Part shown: in pieces, positions 1 through 7,897 of the stretch
Layout: each line of letters starts with the position of its first letter
Position numbering within the stretch: the stretch's first letter is position 1
Origin: an uncultured Rhodospirillaceae bacterium
Lineage (GTDB): Bacteria; Pseudomonadota; Alphaproteobacteria; Azospirillales; Azospirillaceae
Length of the DNA: 40,601 bases
Reading direction: 5' to 3'
Assembly: GCA_937927415.1 (NCBI GenBank)
Contig: CALBDS010000021.1
Coordinates: forward strand, 1 to 40,601
Translations under genes and position numbers: made by a program
Notes under the pieces: generated by a model
Databases searched by the model: none
What the model was told of the DNA's origin: nothing
Seen by the model: only the letters and a program-made list of their open reading frames with translations

Positions 1-42
1 AAGCTCATCACCCATTGGCAAAAAATAGCAAAAACCTCTTGT

Positions 43-110
43 TAGCGCCTATGGGCTACCGCCCCGACCCCGTTTGGAGGTTGGCACCTCCAAACCTCGG
101 CTGGTTTTTT
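43..110. repeat. Multi-hairpin intergenic repeat, copy a (partial)
   Basis: This copy carries the hairpin GTTTGGAGGT-tggc-ACCTCCAAAC (72-95), preceded by a GGGCTACCGCCCC stretch and followed by a T-run. It abuts the stop codon of the minus-strand aminotransferase gene at 111. The same unit occurs at 2696-2805 and 25295-25413. Here the stem-closing pair is T-A where those copies have C-G, a compensatory change. A terminator or mRNA 3'-end role is inferred from position. Confidence 0.6.
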
Positions 111-902
111 CTAGGGGAACAGGGTGGGGGTCAGGCGGGTTGGGGCGTCTCCCACCCTTGGCAGAGGGCGGCCGTCGAGCAGGGTGACGGGGCGCAGGCC
201 CAGGCTGCTGGTCAGGAAGGCTTCCTCGCACTCCGCCAGATCGGCAGGGGTCAGGGGGGCCTCCTGCCCTTCCCGCTCCAGAATGGCGGCGCGCAGCACG
301 CCCGGCAAGGCGCCGTCGGCCACCGGTGGCGTCAGCAGCCGCCCATCGCGGACCACAAACAGGGTGGCGGCGGTGGCCTCCGCCACCCGCCCGGCGGTGT
401 TCAGCAGGATGGCGTCATCGGCCCCGCGCCGCTGGGCCTCCTGCCGCGCCAGGATGTTGTCGAGATAGTTCAGGCACTTGATCCGTGCCAGCGGGGAATG
501 CTCGTTGCGGCGGGTCACGGTGGCGGTGATGCAGGCGGCGGGCGGCAGCGGCGGCGGCAACGGGGCTGCGGTCAACAGCACCGTGGGTATGGGGACAGCG
601 GGAGGCAGCACGCCCCGCGGGCCGCAGCCGCGGGTGATGGTCAGGCGCAAGGTGGCGTCGGTCAGGCCGTTGGCCCGCAGCAGATCCGCCGCCAGGGCCG
701 CCACGTCCAGCGGCGGCAACGGCAGGTCCAGCACCCCCACCCCCACGGCCAATCGTGCCCGGTGAGCCTCCAGCCGCAGGATGTGGCCCCCGCGCACCAC
801 CATGGTTTCGAACAGCCCGTCGCCCAGGGTGAAGCCGCGGTCGCCGGGGGCGATGACGGCATCGGACTCATCACGCAGCGTTCCGTTCAGCCAGACGATC
901 AT
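111..902 (-). CDS. Class IV aminotransferase, 4-amino-4-deoxychorismate lyase (PabC)-like
   Basis: This is a 263-residue PLP-dependent fold-type IV enzyme. The N-terminal DRGFTLGDGLFET signature lies at residues 21-33. The likely Schiff-base lysine is K142 in IKCLNYLDN, followed by the conserved acidic VAEA segment near residue 175 and a TPP...LPG motif. The fold covers 4-amino-4-deoxychorismate lyase (PabC, folate synthesis), D-amino-acid and branched-chain aminotransferases. The length and the LARIKCLNYLDNILAR segment fit PabC-like proteins best, but substrate cannot be fixed from sequence alone. I start it at the ATG at 902 because the family signature begins immediately after it; the upstream extension is low-complexity and runs over the ccoG terminator. 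It lies downstream of ccoG but is separated from it by a strong terminator, so it is probably transcribed independently. Confidence 0.85.
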   Translation of the reverse strand: MIVWLNGTLRDESDAVIAPGDRGFTLGDGLFETMVVRGGHILRLEAHRARLAVGVGVLDLPLPPLDVAALAADLLRANGLTDATLRLTITRGCGPRGVLPPAVPIPTVLLTAAPLPPPLPPAACITATVTRRNEHSPLARIKCLNYLDNILARQEAQRRGADDAILLNTAGRVAEATAATLFVVRDGRLLTPPVADGALPGVLRAAILEREGQEAPLTPADLAECEEAFLTSSLGLRPVTLLDGRPLPRVGDAPTRLTPTLFP

Positions 903-979
903 GACCCCGTTCCCCCTTCGGTGGTGTAACGGGGGAAAGTGCGGGAGGGCGGCTCCCGTCCGCAAGCAGGATCGCATGA

Positions 980-1017
980 AAAAGCCCCCTCCTCCCCAGC
1001 GGGAAGAGGGGGCTTTT
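980..1017 (-). terminator. Rho-independent terminator of ccoG
   Basis: A perfect 12-bp inverted repeat, AAAAGCCCCCTC / GAGGGGGCTTTT, surrounds a 14-nt loop. It starts 13 nt after the ccoG stop codon. Read on the minus strand it ends in a U-run. The A/T-flanked stem could also stop transcription from the other side. Confidence 0.88.
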
Positions 1018-1030
1018 GCGGGCACGAGGG

Positions 1031-2533
1031 TCACGGCGCCATGAAGACCGAGGAATGACGGGCCGCTTCGCCCGTGGTGGTGTCGGTCGCCACCACCGCC
1101 ACGTCGGTGGAGCCGGATTTCACCGATCCGGCGGGGGTGCGGACCAGGATGCGGTAGGTCGCCACCGAATCCGGGGCCGCCGACAGGGTCAGGGCCGCGG
1201 CGGCATCGGCGCCGCCCTCCCCGGCCAGAGACAGGCGGGCGGCGGGCAGGCCGCTGACGCCCAGCGCATAGGCGCGCGCCGTGTGGGTCTTGTTGAGGAT
1301 CTTGATGGTGTAGGCGTTCTGCACATCGCCGTTGGACAGGGTGACGAACAGCGGCGCCCGATCACGCAGGACCGACACATCCACCGACGGGCGCAGCATC
1401 AGCGCCGCCCCCATCACGCTCGCCACCGTCAGCATGATAAGGCCGTAGATGATGGTCCGCGGGCGGATCAGCCGGACGGTACCGGGCTTGCCCTCGGCCT
1501 TGGCGACCTGATTGGACTGGCTGTCGTACAGGATCAGGTCACGGGGCCGCCCCAACTGGTCCATCACGCTGTTGCAGGCATCCACGCACAGGCCGCAGCC
1601 GATGCAGGAAATCTGCTGGCCCTTGCGGATGTCGGTGCCGGTGGGGCAGACATGGACGCACAGCTTGCAATCCACGCAGTCGCCCCAGCCTTCCGCGGCC
1701 CGTTCCTCCCAGCTTTGGGATTTGCGCACCGGATGGCGGTTCTCGCCGCGCCAGTCCTGATAGGTGACGACGAAGGTGTCCTCGTCCATCATCGCCGACT
1801 GATAGCTGCGCCACGGGCAGACATAGATGCAGATCTGTTCCCGCGCCCAACCGGCGAAGAAATACGTGGTAAAGGCGAAGATGCCGGTGAACAGCAGCAC
1901 ACCCGACGACACGTCCCCATGGGCGATCTGGCCCAGCAGGGTCGGCGCATCGTTGAAATAGAAGATCCACGCCCCGCCGGTCAGCAGCGCGATCAGCAGC
2001 CACGCCGCATGCTTGGCGATCTTCTTCGCGGCCTTGGCGGCGGTCCACGGGGCCTTGTCGAGACGGATGCGCTCGGTGCGCCCGCCCTCGATCTTGCGTT
2101 CGACCCACATGAACAGGTCGCTCCACACCGTCTGCGGACAGGTGTAGCCGCACCACAGCCGCGCCACCAGGGTGGAGGCGGCAAAGATGCCGAACGCCCC
2201 GATAATCAGCAGGCCGGTCAGGTAATAGACCTCCTGCGGCCAGATCTCGATGAAGAAGAAATAGGCCCGCCGTCCCACCATATCGACCAGCACCGCCTGA
2301 TCGGGGATGCCGGGGCCGCGCTCCCAGCGCAGCCAGGGGGTGATGTAGTAGACGGCCAGCAGAACCCCGACCACCAGCCATTTCAGCCGGCGGAAGGTGC
2401 CCTGGACATCGGCGGGATAGACCTTGGGCCGATTGACGAACAGATGCCGCCGCGGCTCCTCCTCATGATGGGTGTCATGATGGGAGTGGCCGGCATCGGC
2501 GGCGGTGCGGGTGAACAGGTTGGCGAGGGTCAT
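1031..2533 (-). CDS. ccoG: Cytochrome c oxidase accessory protein CcoG (FixG/RdxA)
   Basis: This 500-residue inner-membrane iron-sulfur protein reduces Cu(II) to Cu(I) for assembly of cbb3-type oxidases, as known for the CcoG family. Two ferredoxin-type 4Fe-4S motifs are visible (C286/C289/C292/C296 and C310/C313/C316/C320). So are the family motifs CGYTCPQTVW (128-137) and CIYVCPW (235-241), several hydrophobic membrane segments, and a C-terminal beta-rich periplasmic domain after about residue 385. The N-terminus has a His/Glu-rich stretch (HSHHDTHHEEE) that may bind metal. The gene is complete and starts at the ATG at 2533. It normally sits in ccoNOPQ-ccoGHIS clusters; here no cco structural gene or ccoH/I/S lies on either side, so it is an orphan copy. 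A partial Fnr/FixK-like site lies about 100 bp upstream. Confidence 0.96.
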   Translation of the reverse strand: MTLANLFTRTAADAGHSHHDTHHEEEPRRHLFVNRPKVYPADVQGTFRRLKWLVVGVLLAVYYITPWLRWERGPGIPDQAVLVDMVGRRAYFFFIEIWPQEVYYLTGLLIIGAFGIFAASTLVARLWCGYTCPQTVWSDLFMWVERKIEGGRTERIRLDKAPWTAAKAAKKIAKHAAWLLIALLTGGAWIFYFNDAPTLLGQIAHGDVSSGVLLFTGIFAFTTYFFAGWAREQICIYVCPWRSYQSAMMDEDTFVVTYQDWRGENRHPVRKSQSWEERAAEGWGDCVDCKLCVHVCPTGTDIRKGQQISCIGCGLCVDACNSVMDQLGRPRDLILYDSQSNQVAKAEGKPGTVRLIRPRTIIYGLIMLTVASVMGAALMLRPSVDVSVLRDRAPLFVTLSNGDVQNAYTIKILNKTHTARAYALGVSGLPAARLSLAGEGGADAAAALTLSAAPDSVATYRILVRTPAGSVKSGSTDVAVVATDTTTGEAARHSSVFMAP

Positions 2534-2632
2534 GGATGCGCCTCATACCATCGGCGGGCCGGGTCCGGCCCCATCCCAGGAATCGGAAAAATCCTATGCC
2601 CGCCAGCCTAAGGCGTCTGTGATGGAATCACA

Positions 2633-2646
2633 TTGCGGCCGGTCAA
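2633..2646. promoter_or_regulatory. Weak Fnr/FixK-like site upstream of ccoG
   Basis: TTGCGGCCGGTCAA matches 7 of the 10 defined positions of the Fnr/FixK consensus TTGAT-N4-ATCAA. Its centre is about 106 bp upstream of the ccoG start. Cco accessory genes are typically under such control, which is the main reason to list it. The match is imperfect and could be chance. Confidence 0.25.
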
Positions 2647-2695
2647 TCCACCCGGCGGACAGGATGCCGCAGGCACTCGCACAGAGCGGGGCAGC

Positions 2696-2805
2696 CGCCT
2701 CGACCCCGTTTGGAGGCTGGCGCCTCCAAACCTCCCTCTTTTTTATCCATAACAGAAAAGGGGGTTTGGGGCATCGCCCCAAGCGGGCTTGGGCGGCAGC
2801 CCAAT
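2696..2805. repeat. Multi-hairpin intergenic repeat, copy b (full)
   Basis: Three hairpins follow in order: GTTTGGAGGC/GCCTCCAAAC (2708-2731), TTGGGGC/GCCCCAA (2766-2782) and TTGGGC/GCCCAA (2789-2804). A T-rich/A-rich centre containing TTTTATCCATAA lies between the first and second. The unit ends about 11 bp before the stop codon of the HD-domain gene at 2816. The same architecture appears at 25295-25413. Probable 3'-end or terminator element by position. Confidence 0.8.
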
Positions 2806-2815
2806 CCCCCCGCCA

Positions 2816-3376
2816 TCATTCCTCTTCCAGCGACGCCAGCCCGGTGTGGTACGCCTCGTCGAACAGCCGTTCCAGATGGGCACTGGTCCCGCGCAGCCCC
2901 TCGACCACCGCGGCGGCCCAAGTGAAATACTCCCGCCGGCGGTGCAGCGACCAGTTGGCCGGCGGCGACACCTTCATGGAGCGCAGGTTGCTGATCTTGT
3001 CGGCGATCTTCACCAGCTTGGCCTTGGGCGAGGCGGTGGGGGCTGTGTCGATCTGGCGCTGCTTGCGTTCGGCGCGGGTCAGGCGCTTGTCGTCGGTCAC
3101 CTCCGACACGATGGCGGCGATGACGGCGCCGAACAGCTTTTCCAGCTCTTCGCGGCTGGTGTCGGTGTCTTCCATGGTGTCGTGCAGCAGGCCGGCGATC
3201 ACCGCCTCCACATCCTCGCCGCCGGTGGCCTCGGCCACCAGATGGGCGACTTCGGCCAGATGGTTGATGTAGGGTTCGGCGCGCAGCCCCTTGCGCCGCT
3301 GGTCGGTGTGCTTGTGCGCGGCGAACTCCAGCGCGCGGGTGAACTCCAAAAGCGGGGGCTGCGAGGGCACAATCAC
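2816..3376 (-). CDS. Small HD-domain (p)ppGpp hydrolase-like protein (SAH / MESH1-like)
   Basis: This 186-residue single-domain HD hydrolase resembles the hydrolase half of RelA/SpoT. The HxH...R segment with PYINHL is at residues 21-40, the metal motif HDTMEDT at 65-71 and KIADKISNLR at 123-132, each matching a SpoT-type counterpart. No synthetase or TGS domain is present. Small alarmone hydrolases of this shape cleave the 3'-pyrophosphate of (p)ppGpp, and the metazoan relative MESH1 also acts on NADPH; the substrate here is inferred. I prefer the GTG at 3376, which has GGAG 8 nt upstream. The longer open frame to 3550 would run into the divergent VWA gene and has no family similarity. About 80 bp separates the two divergent starts. 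Confidence 0.85.
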   Translation of the reverse strand: MIVPSQPPLLEFTRALEFAAHKHTDQRRKGLRAEPYINHLAEVAHLVAEATGGEDVEAVIAGLLHDTMEDTDTSREELEKLFGAVIAAIVSEVTDDKRLTRAERKQRQIDTAPTASPKAKLVKIADKISNLRSMKVSPPANWSLHRRREYFTWAAAVVEGLRGTSAHLERLFDEAYHTGLASLEEE

Positions 3377-3455
3377 GGTATCATCTCCTGACCAGTGTTT
3401 TCGACCAACCTTGTTGGGCCACACCCGACACGGGACCAGGGGGACCAGGGCACCC

Positions 3456-4643
3456 ATGTTCACCAGCTTCTTCTTCGAACTGCGCCGCGTCGGCGTGCCG
3501 GTGTCGCTCAACGAATATCTGACGCTGATGGAAGCGATGAAGCGCACCATCGCCGGCCACAGCGTCGAGGATTTCTATTACCTGAGCCGGTCCTGTCTGG
3601 TGAAGGACGAACGCAACCTGGACCGCTTCGACCGCGTGTTCGCCCAGGTGTTCAAGGGCATCGGCGACGCCCCGGCCGGCGGAGAAGCGGTGCCCGTGGC
3701 CGAATTGCCCGAGGAATGGCTGCGCAAGCTGGCCGAACGCTTCCTGACCGACGAGGAAAAGGCGCAGATCCAATCCCTGGGCGGCTGGGAAAAGCTGATG
3801 GAAACCCTGGCCCAGCGCCTGAAGGAACAGCAGGGGCGGCATCAGGGCGGATCGAAATGGATCGGCACCGCCGGCACCTCCCCCTTCGGGGCCTGGGGCT
3901 ACAACCCCGAGGGCGTGCGCATCGGCCAGAGCGAATCGCGCCACCGCCGGGCGGTGAAGGTGTGGGACCGGCGGGAGTTCCGCAATCTCGACGACACGGT
4001 GGAACTGGGCACCCGCAACATCAAGGTGGCGCTGCGCCGCCTGCGCCGGTTCGCCCGCACCGGGGCGGCCAGCGAGTTGGACCTGCCCGGCACCATCCGC
4101 GCCACCGCCGGCAACGCCGGCTATCTCGACCTGAAAATGGTGCCGGAGCGGCACAACGCGGTCAAACTGCTGCTGCTGCTCGACATCGGCGGGTCGATGG
4201 ACGACCACATCCGCCTGTGCGAAGAGCTGTTCTCCGCCGTGAAGACGGAGTTCAAGCATCTGGAAACCTTTTACTTCCACAACTGCGTCTATGAAAGCGT
4301 GTGGCGCGACAACGCCCGCCGCTTCGACGAACGGATGTCCACCTGGGACCTGCTGCACACCTATCCCGCCGATTACAAGCTGGTGTTCGTCGGCGACGCC
4401 GCCATGAGTCCCTATGAAATCCTCTACGAGGGCGGCAGCGTGGAGCATTGGAACCAGGAAGCCGGGCGGGTGTGGCTCGACCGGATGCTGTCCGTCTACC
4501 GCCGTGCGGTGTGGCTGAACCCGGTGCCGGAAGACCGCTGGGGCTATACGGAATCCACCCGCCTGATGAAACGGATCATGGAAGACCGCATGTTCCCCCT
4601 GACCATCCAGGGGCTGGACCAGGCCATGCGGGCGTTGTTGTAA
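3456..4643 (+). CDS. VWA domain protein, CoxE-like
   Basis: This 395-residue cytoplasmic protein belongs to the CoxE-like von Willebrand factor A family (COG3552). The N-terminal part (MFTSFFFELRRVGVPVS, then DFYYLSRSCLVKDE) is characteristic. A basic linker follows, and then the VWA domain begins with the metal-ion-dependent adhesion motif DIGGSMDD at 243-250. CoxE-like proteins usually work with a MoxR-type AAA+ ATPase in enzyme maturation. No MoxR gene is in the window, so its partner must lie elsewhere. The start at 3456 follows a purine-rich stretch and gives the family's usual N-terminus. It is divergent from the small HD hydrolase, with which it shares a short promoter region. Confidence 0.88.
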   Translation: MFTSFFFELRRVGVPVSLNEYLTLMEAMKRTIAGHSVEDFYYLSRSCLVKDERNLDRFDRVFAQVFKGIGDAPAGGEAVPVAELPEEWLRKLAERFLTDEEKAQIQSLGGWEKLMETLAQRLKEQQGRHQGGSKWIGTAGTSPFGAWGYNPEGVRIGQSESRHRRAVKVWDRREFRNLDDTVELGTRNIKVALRRLRRFARTGAASELDLPGTIRATAGNAGYLDLKMVPERHNAVKLLLLLDIGGSMDDHIRLCEELFSAVKTEFKHLETFYFHNCVYESVWRDNARRFDERMSTWDLLHTYPADYKLVFVGDAAMSPYEILYEGGSVEHWNQEAGRVWLDRMLSVYRRAVWLNPVPEDRWGYTESTRLMKRIMEDRMFPLTIQGLDQAMRALL

Positions 4644-4897
4644 CTCCCACCCTGACAGTTCCGATCCAACAGAAGACCGGATATGGATGGAACACGGAGC
4701 CGAAATACCCTTTCGACCCCTGTTTCGTGTAAAAACCCACAGTGATATTATGCCTAATGATTCATTTGACGATTCGGCTATCCTTTTAGGTAGAGCATCT
4801 ATTAAGACAATTTTACCCTGCGTTTACATTTGAATAACCCATTCGACGTTATCATCACACGAAAGAAAGGTCGTCGATCCCACGGGAGGAGGCCACA
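4644..4897. other. AT-rich intergenic leader of the degenerate GGDEF/EAL gene
   Basis: No gene is seen in this 254-bp stretch. It is clearly AT-richer than its surroundings from about 4730 to 4860, as expected for a promoter region. It ends in the strong ribosome binding site GGGAGGAGG, 5 nt before the ATG at 4898. I could not assign a convincing -35/-10 pair. Confidence 0.5.
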
Positions 4898-6283
4898 ATG
4901 GAACGGAACCCGTCACGGGATTGGCCGATGCATGGCACCGCCCCCAGATCCGAGGCTGACCACACGATGGCACTGAATCCTGATCTGCCGTCTTCTTTTT
5001 TGACCAATGATGATTTCCGTCAGAAGGCACGGCAGATCCTGACCGCCCACTCCGTCGTTCCGGCCGGATGCGTGCATCTGCTGGGACTGGAAGAAATCCG
5101 GGAACGGGTCGGACGAAAATGGTCCGTGATTGAAAACCGGGTCCATGATGTGACCGAACGGATCCTGCGCAAGAACCTGTCCCCGGCCGATGCGTGGATC
5201 CGCTACGACAGCGAAACCTATCTGGTCGTCTTCTCCTCCCAGGACAAATCCAAGGCCCAGGTGACCTGTGGCCGGGTCAAGACCGAACTGATGGAACTGC
5301 TGCTGGGCAAGCAGGAAACACGGGACATCACGGTGCAGACCGTGGTGGTGGATATGAACGGCGGCATGCTGCTGGAATCCCACCCGCTGGGCAGCCTGCT
5401 GGACACCATGGCCGCACAGGCGGCACAGGCCACCGAACAGGGCGGGATCCGCGCGGAGATGACGCCGCCGCCCGGATCCTGGAGCGACGCCCACGATTTC
5501 AATGTGATGGTGCCGGCACTGGATCCGGGTGCGCGGGACTTCGTGCATCATCCGATCTGGGATGCCGTCGCCCATGTGACGTCCACCTATGCCTGTCTGC
5601 CCCGGCTGACCCGGCGGGGGTGTGCGCCGCTGACCGGCTATGCGGTGCTGGACGATCTGGAGGACGTGACCGCCATCCTGGACCTGGACCGCCATACGCT
5701 GCTGGAGGGGATGGCGACCTTCACCGAGCTGTTCCAGAACCGTTTCCGCTACATCCTGACCCTGCCGGTTCATTTCGAAACCATGGCCAACACCAAGCGG
5801 CGGCGGGATTATCTGACCACCTGCCGGGTGATTTCAAAATATCTGGCGCCGTTCGTCACCTTCGAACTGGTGGGGCTGCCGCGGGGAATCCCCTTGGGGC
5901 GGCTCAACGAGATCGTCACCGCCCTGAACACGGTCGGCCGCATGGTCACCGCCCGCACGTCGGAGGATGGGGCCGACCTCAGCACCTATGTCCTGTGCGG
6001 CATCAAGGCGGCGGGCATCGAACTCAGCCCCTACAACGAGGGGACCAAGACCGCGCTCGATCTGGATCGTTTCGGAGCCACCTGTCACAAGGTCGGGCTA
6101 ACCGCCTATGTGGACGGCATCCACGACAAGCGGACCATGGATCTTGCGGTCCGGGGCGGGTTCAAGTTCCTGGCCGGTCCCTTCATCGGTCCCGACGATC
6201 CCTATCCGCAGCACATGGCCCGCTGCACGGAACGGGATCTGCTGATGCGGGCCCGGCCCAAGAACCGTTCCGGCCCGATCTGA
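4898..6283 (+). CDS. Uncharacterised protein with degenerate GGDEF-like and EAL-like regions
   Basis: This 461-residue soluble protein has no signal peptide or membrane segment. Residues about 75-170 read like a diguanylate-cyclase fold, but where GGDEF would sit there is IRYDSETYLVVF (101-112), lacking the catalytic motif. Residues about 205-450 resemble an EAL barrel in pattern (alternating hydrophobic strands, then GGFKFLAGPFIG near the end, where EAL proteins have a Q-G-Y-x-x-G-x-P-like strand). No EAL catalytic motif was found. If correct, it is a catalytically dead c-di-GMP-family protein that may bind a nucleotide or act as a scaffold. The domain call is fold-pattern inference. The start is firm because of the strong Shine-Dalgarno. 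Its stop codon touches the stop of the convergent rlmH. Confidence 0.8.
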   Translation: MERNPSRDWPMHGTAPRSEADHTMALNPDLPSSFLTNDDFRQKARQILTAHSVVPAGCVHLLGLEEIRERVGRKWSVIENRVHDVTERILRKNLSPADAWIRYDSETYLVVFSSQDKSKAQVTCGRVKTELMELLLGKQETRDITVQTVVVDMNGGMLLESHPLGSLLDTMAAQAAQATEQGGIRAEMTPPPGSWSDAHDFNVMVPALDPGARDFVHHPIWDAVAHVTSTYACLPRLTRRGCAPLTGYAVLDDLEDVTAILDLDRHTLLEGMATFTELFQNRFRYILTLPVHFETMANTKRRRDYLTTCRVISKYLAPFVTFELVGLPRGIPLGRLNEIVTALNTVGRMVTARTSEDGADLSTYVLCGIKAAGIELSPYNEGTKTALDLDRFGATCHKVGLTAYVDGIHDKRTMDLAVRGGFKFLAGPFIGPDDPYPQHMARCTERDLLMRARPKNRSGPI

Positions 6284-6742
6284 TTAAACCCGATGATACG
6301 GGTGCCCGGCCAAAATCTGCTGTGCGCGGTAAAGCTGCTCGGTCAGCATGCCGCGGACCAGCATGTGCGGCCATGTCATGGGGCCAAAGGCCATCAGGAC
6401 ATCGGCGCGCTGGCGCACCGCCTCCCCATGCCCGTCGGCACCGCCGATGAGAAAGGCAAGGTCGCCCACACCGGAATCGCGCCACTGGCCGATCTTGTGA
6501 GCGAAGGCGGGGCTGTCCAGCATCCGGCCGCGTTCGTCCAGGGCGACGATGGTCGCCCCGGCGGGGACGGCGGCCAGCAGCAGATCGGCTTCCTGCCGCT
6601 TCAGCTCGTCGGACGACAGACGCTTCTTGACCTCCACCTCGCGCAGGGTGAAGGGCCACGTCAGCCGTCCGGCGTACTCATCGAACAGATCGCGGGCGGG
6701 GCCGCCGCGCGCGCGGCCCACGGCGGCCAGCCACAGCTTCAT
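6284..6742 (-). CDS. rlmH: 23S rRNA pseudouridine-1915 N3-methyltransferase RlmH
   Basis: This 152-residue SPOUT methyltransferase matches the RlmH family in length. The C-terminal trefoil-knot SAM site is visible as AFLIGGADG (96-104), followed by HMLVRGMLTEQLYRA and the terminal GHPYHR typical of RlmH. The enzyme methylates the pseudouridine at position 1915 in helix 69 of 23S rRNA, acting on assembled 70S ribosomes. It is the last gene of proA-nadD-rsfS-rlmH and starts 23 nt after rsfS. No terminator fits downstream because the convergent gene's stop codon is immediately adjacent. Confidence 0.96.
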   Translation of the reverse strand: MKLWLAAVGRARGGPARDLFDEYAGRLTWPFTLREVEVKKRLSSDELKRQEADLLLAAVPAGATIVALDERGRMLDSPAFAHKIGQWRDSGVGDLAFLIGGADGHGEAVRQRADVLMAFGPMTWPHMLVRGMLTEQLYRAQQILAGHPYHRV

Positions 6743-6765
6743 GAAAACCGCCCCCCGCCGGCCGT

Positions 6766-7245
6766 TCAGCCGTCCAGATCGTCGTCCAGGTCGGCGTCGT
6801 CATCGTCCAGCGCGTCGGCGGCGACCACCGGGGCGGCCGATGCCTCGACCTCCGGCGCCGACAGCCCCCACATCTTTTCGATGTTGTAGAAGGCACGGAC
6901 CTCGGGCCGGAACAGGTGGATGATGACGTCGCCGGCATCCACCAGCACCCAGTCGCACTGGGGCATCCCTTCCACCGACACGTCGCCCATGCCGGTTTCC
7001 CGGATCTTGCCGCGCAGACGGTCGGCCATGGCCGCGATGTGGCGGATGTTCCGCCCCGACGCCACGACCATATAGTCCGCGATGCTGGATTTCCCGGCGA
7101 GGTCGATGGTGACCACATGGTCCGCCTGGTCGGCGTCCAAAGACTGTTCGATAAGCGCCTTCAGTTCCTGGGGAACGGGCGCGGGCCGCACCATCGCCGT
7201 GGCGGCCTGGGGAAGTTGCGTGCTGATGGTTCTCACCTGTCTCAT
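6766..7245 (-). CDS. rsfS: Ribosomal silencing factor RsfS
   Basis: This RsfS/Iojap/DUF143 protein binds uL14 on the 50S subunit and blocks joining with 30S during starvation (family knowledge). The core carries DLAGKSSIADYMVVASGRN, then a segment with CDWVLVDAGDVIIHLF and YNIEKMW near the end, all diagnostic. After the core comes an unusual very acidic tail (ALDDDDADLDDDLDG). I take the ATG at 7245 (159 residues); an internal ATG at 7194 is possible, since no strong Shine-Dalgarno marks either. It lies 16 nt downstream of nadD, a widely conserved pairing, and directly before rlmH. Confidence 0.93.
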   Translation of the reverse strand: MRQVRTISTQLPQAATAMVRPAPVPQELKALIEQSLDADQADHVVTIDLAGKSSIADYMVVASGRNIRHIAAMADRLRGKIRETGMGDVSVEGMPQCDWVLVDAGDVIIHLFRPEVRAFYNIEKMWGLSAPEVEASAAPVVAADALDDDDADLDDDLDG

Positions 7246-7261
7246 ACCAAATGACCCGGCT

Positions 7262-7897
7262 TTACCCTGCCGCCGATCCGGTGGCACGCGCACGGGCCGC
7301 ACGGATCGCCGTGGCCGAAGCCGGGTGCAACGGGTTCCGCAAAAACGCCCAGGCCGGCGGCTTTCGCCCCGCCAGCCCGCGGATATCCCCAACACCCACC
7401 CGTCGGCGGGCAAAGCGCCGGGCGGCTTTGCCGCCCAAGGCTCTGAGAGAATAGGCCGGACGGGCGAAGACTGCAACGGGGACCGTGCGGAAGATTCGCT
7501 CCCACCGCTTCCAGCGGGGGATTTGCCCCAGATTGTCCGCCCCCATCAGCCAGACGAAGCGGGTCCGCGGGAACCGCCGCACCAGGGATACCAGCGTGTC
7601 GGCGGTGTAGCGGGTGCCCAGTTCCCGTTCCAGGCACGTCACCGCGATGCGGGGATGACGGGCGACGGCACGGGCCTCGGCCAGCCGCCGGGCCAGCGGG
7701 GCCATGCCGCGCGCCGGCTTCAGCGGGTTCTGCGGGCTGACCAGCCACCACACCCGGTCCAGCCCCAGGGTATTGAGGGCGTAGAGGCTGATGTGGCGGT
7801 GGCCGTCGTGGGCGGGGTTGAACGACCCGCCCAGCAGCCCCACGGACAGGCCCGCGTGCTGCGGCCCCGCCCAACGGTGAGGGGACGCAGCGCGCAT
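7262..7897 (-). CDS. nadD: Nicotinate-nucleotide adenylyltransferase NadD
   Basis: This 211-residue enzyme adenylates nicotinate mononucleotide to deamido-NAD in NAD biosynthesis. The nucleotidyltransferase signature GGSFNPAHDGH is at 23-33. WLMGADNL, then IPRWKRW, and a C-terminal SATAIR (the ISSTxIR equivalent) are all present. The start ATG overlaps the proA stop as TGATG, indicating translational coupling. About 17 residues precede the first beta strand; a shorter start is possible, but the coupling favours this one. Confidence 0.95.
   Translation of the reverse strand: MRAASPHRWAGPQHAGLSVGLLGGSFNPAHDGHRHISLYALNTLGLDRVWWLVSPQNPLKPARGMAPLARRLAEARAVARHPRIAVTCLERELGTRYTADTLVSLVRRFPRTRFVWLMGADNLGQIPRWKRWERIFRTVPVAVFARPAYSLRALGGKAARRFARRRVGVGDIRGLAGRKPPAWAFLRNPLHPASATAIRAARARATGSAAG

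Noticed and set aside
4644..4897. Possible -35 hexamer TTGACG near 4766
   Set aside because: No -10 element at a suitable distance, so it was not annotated as a promoter.
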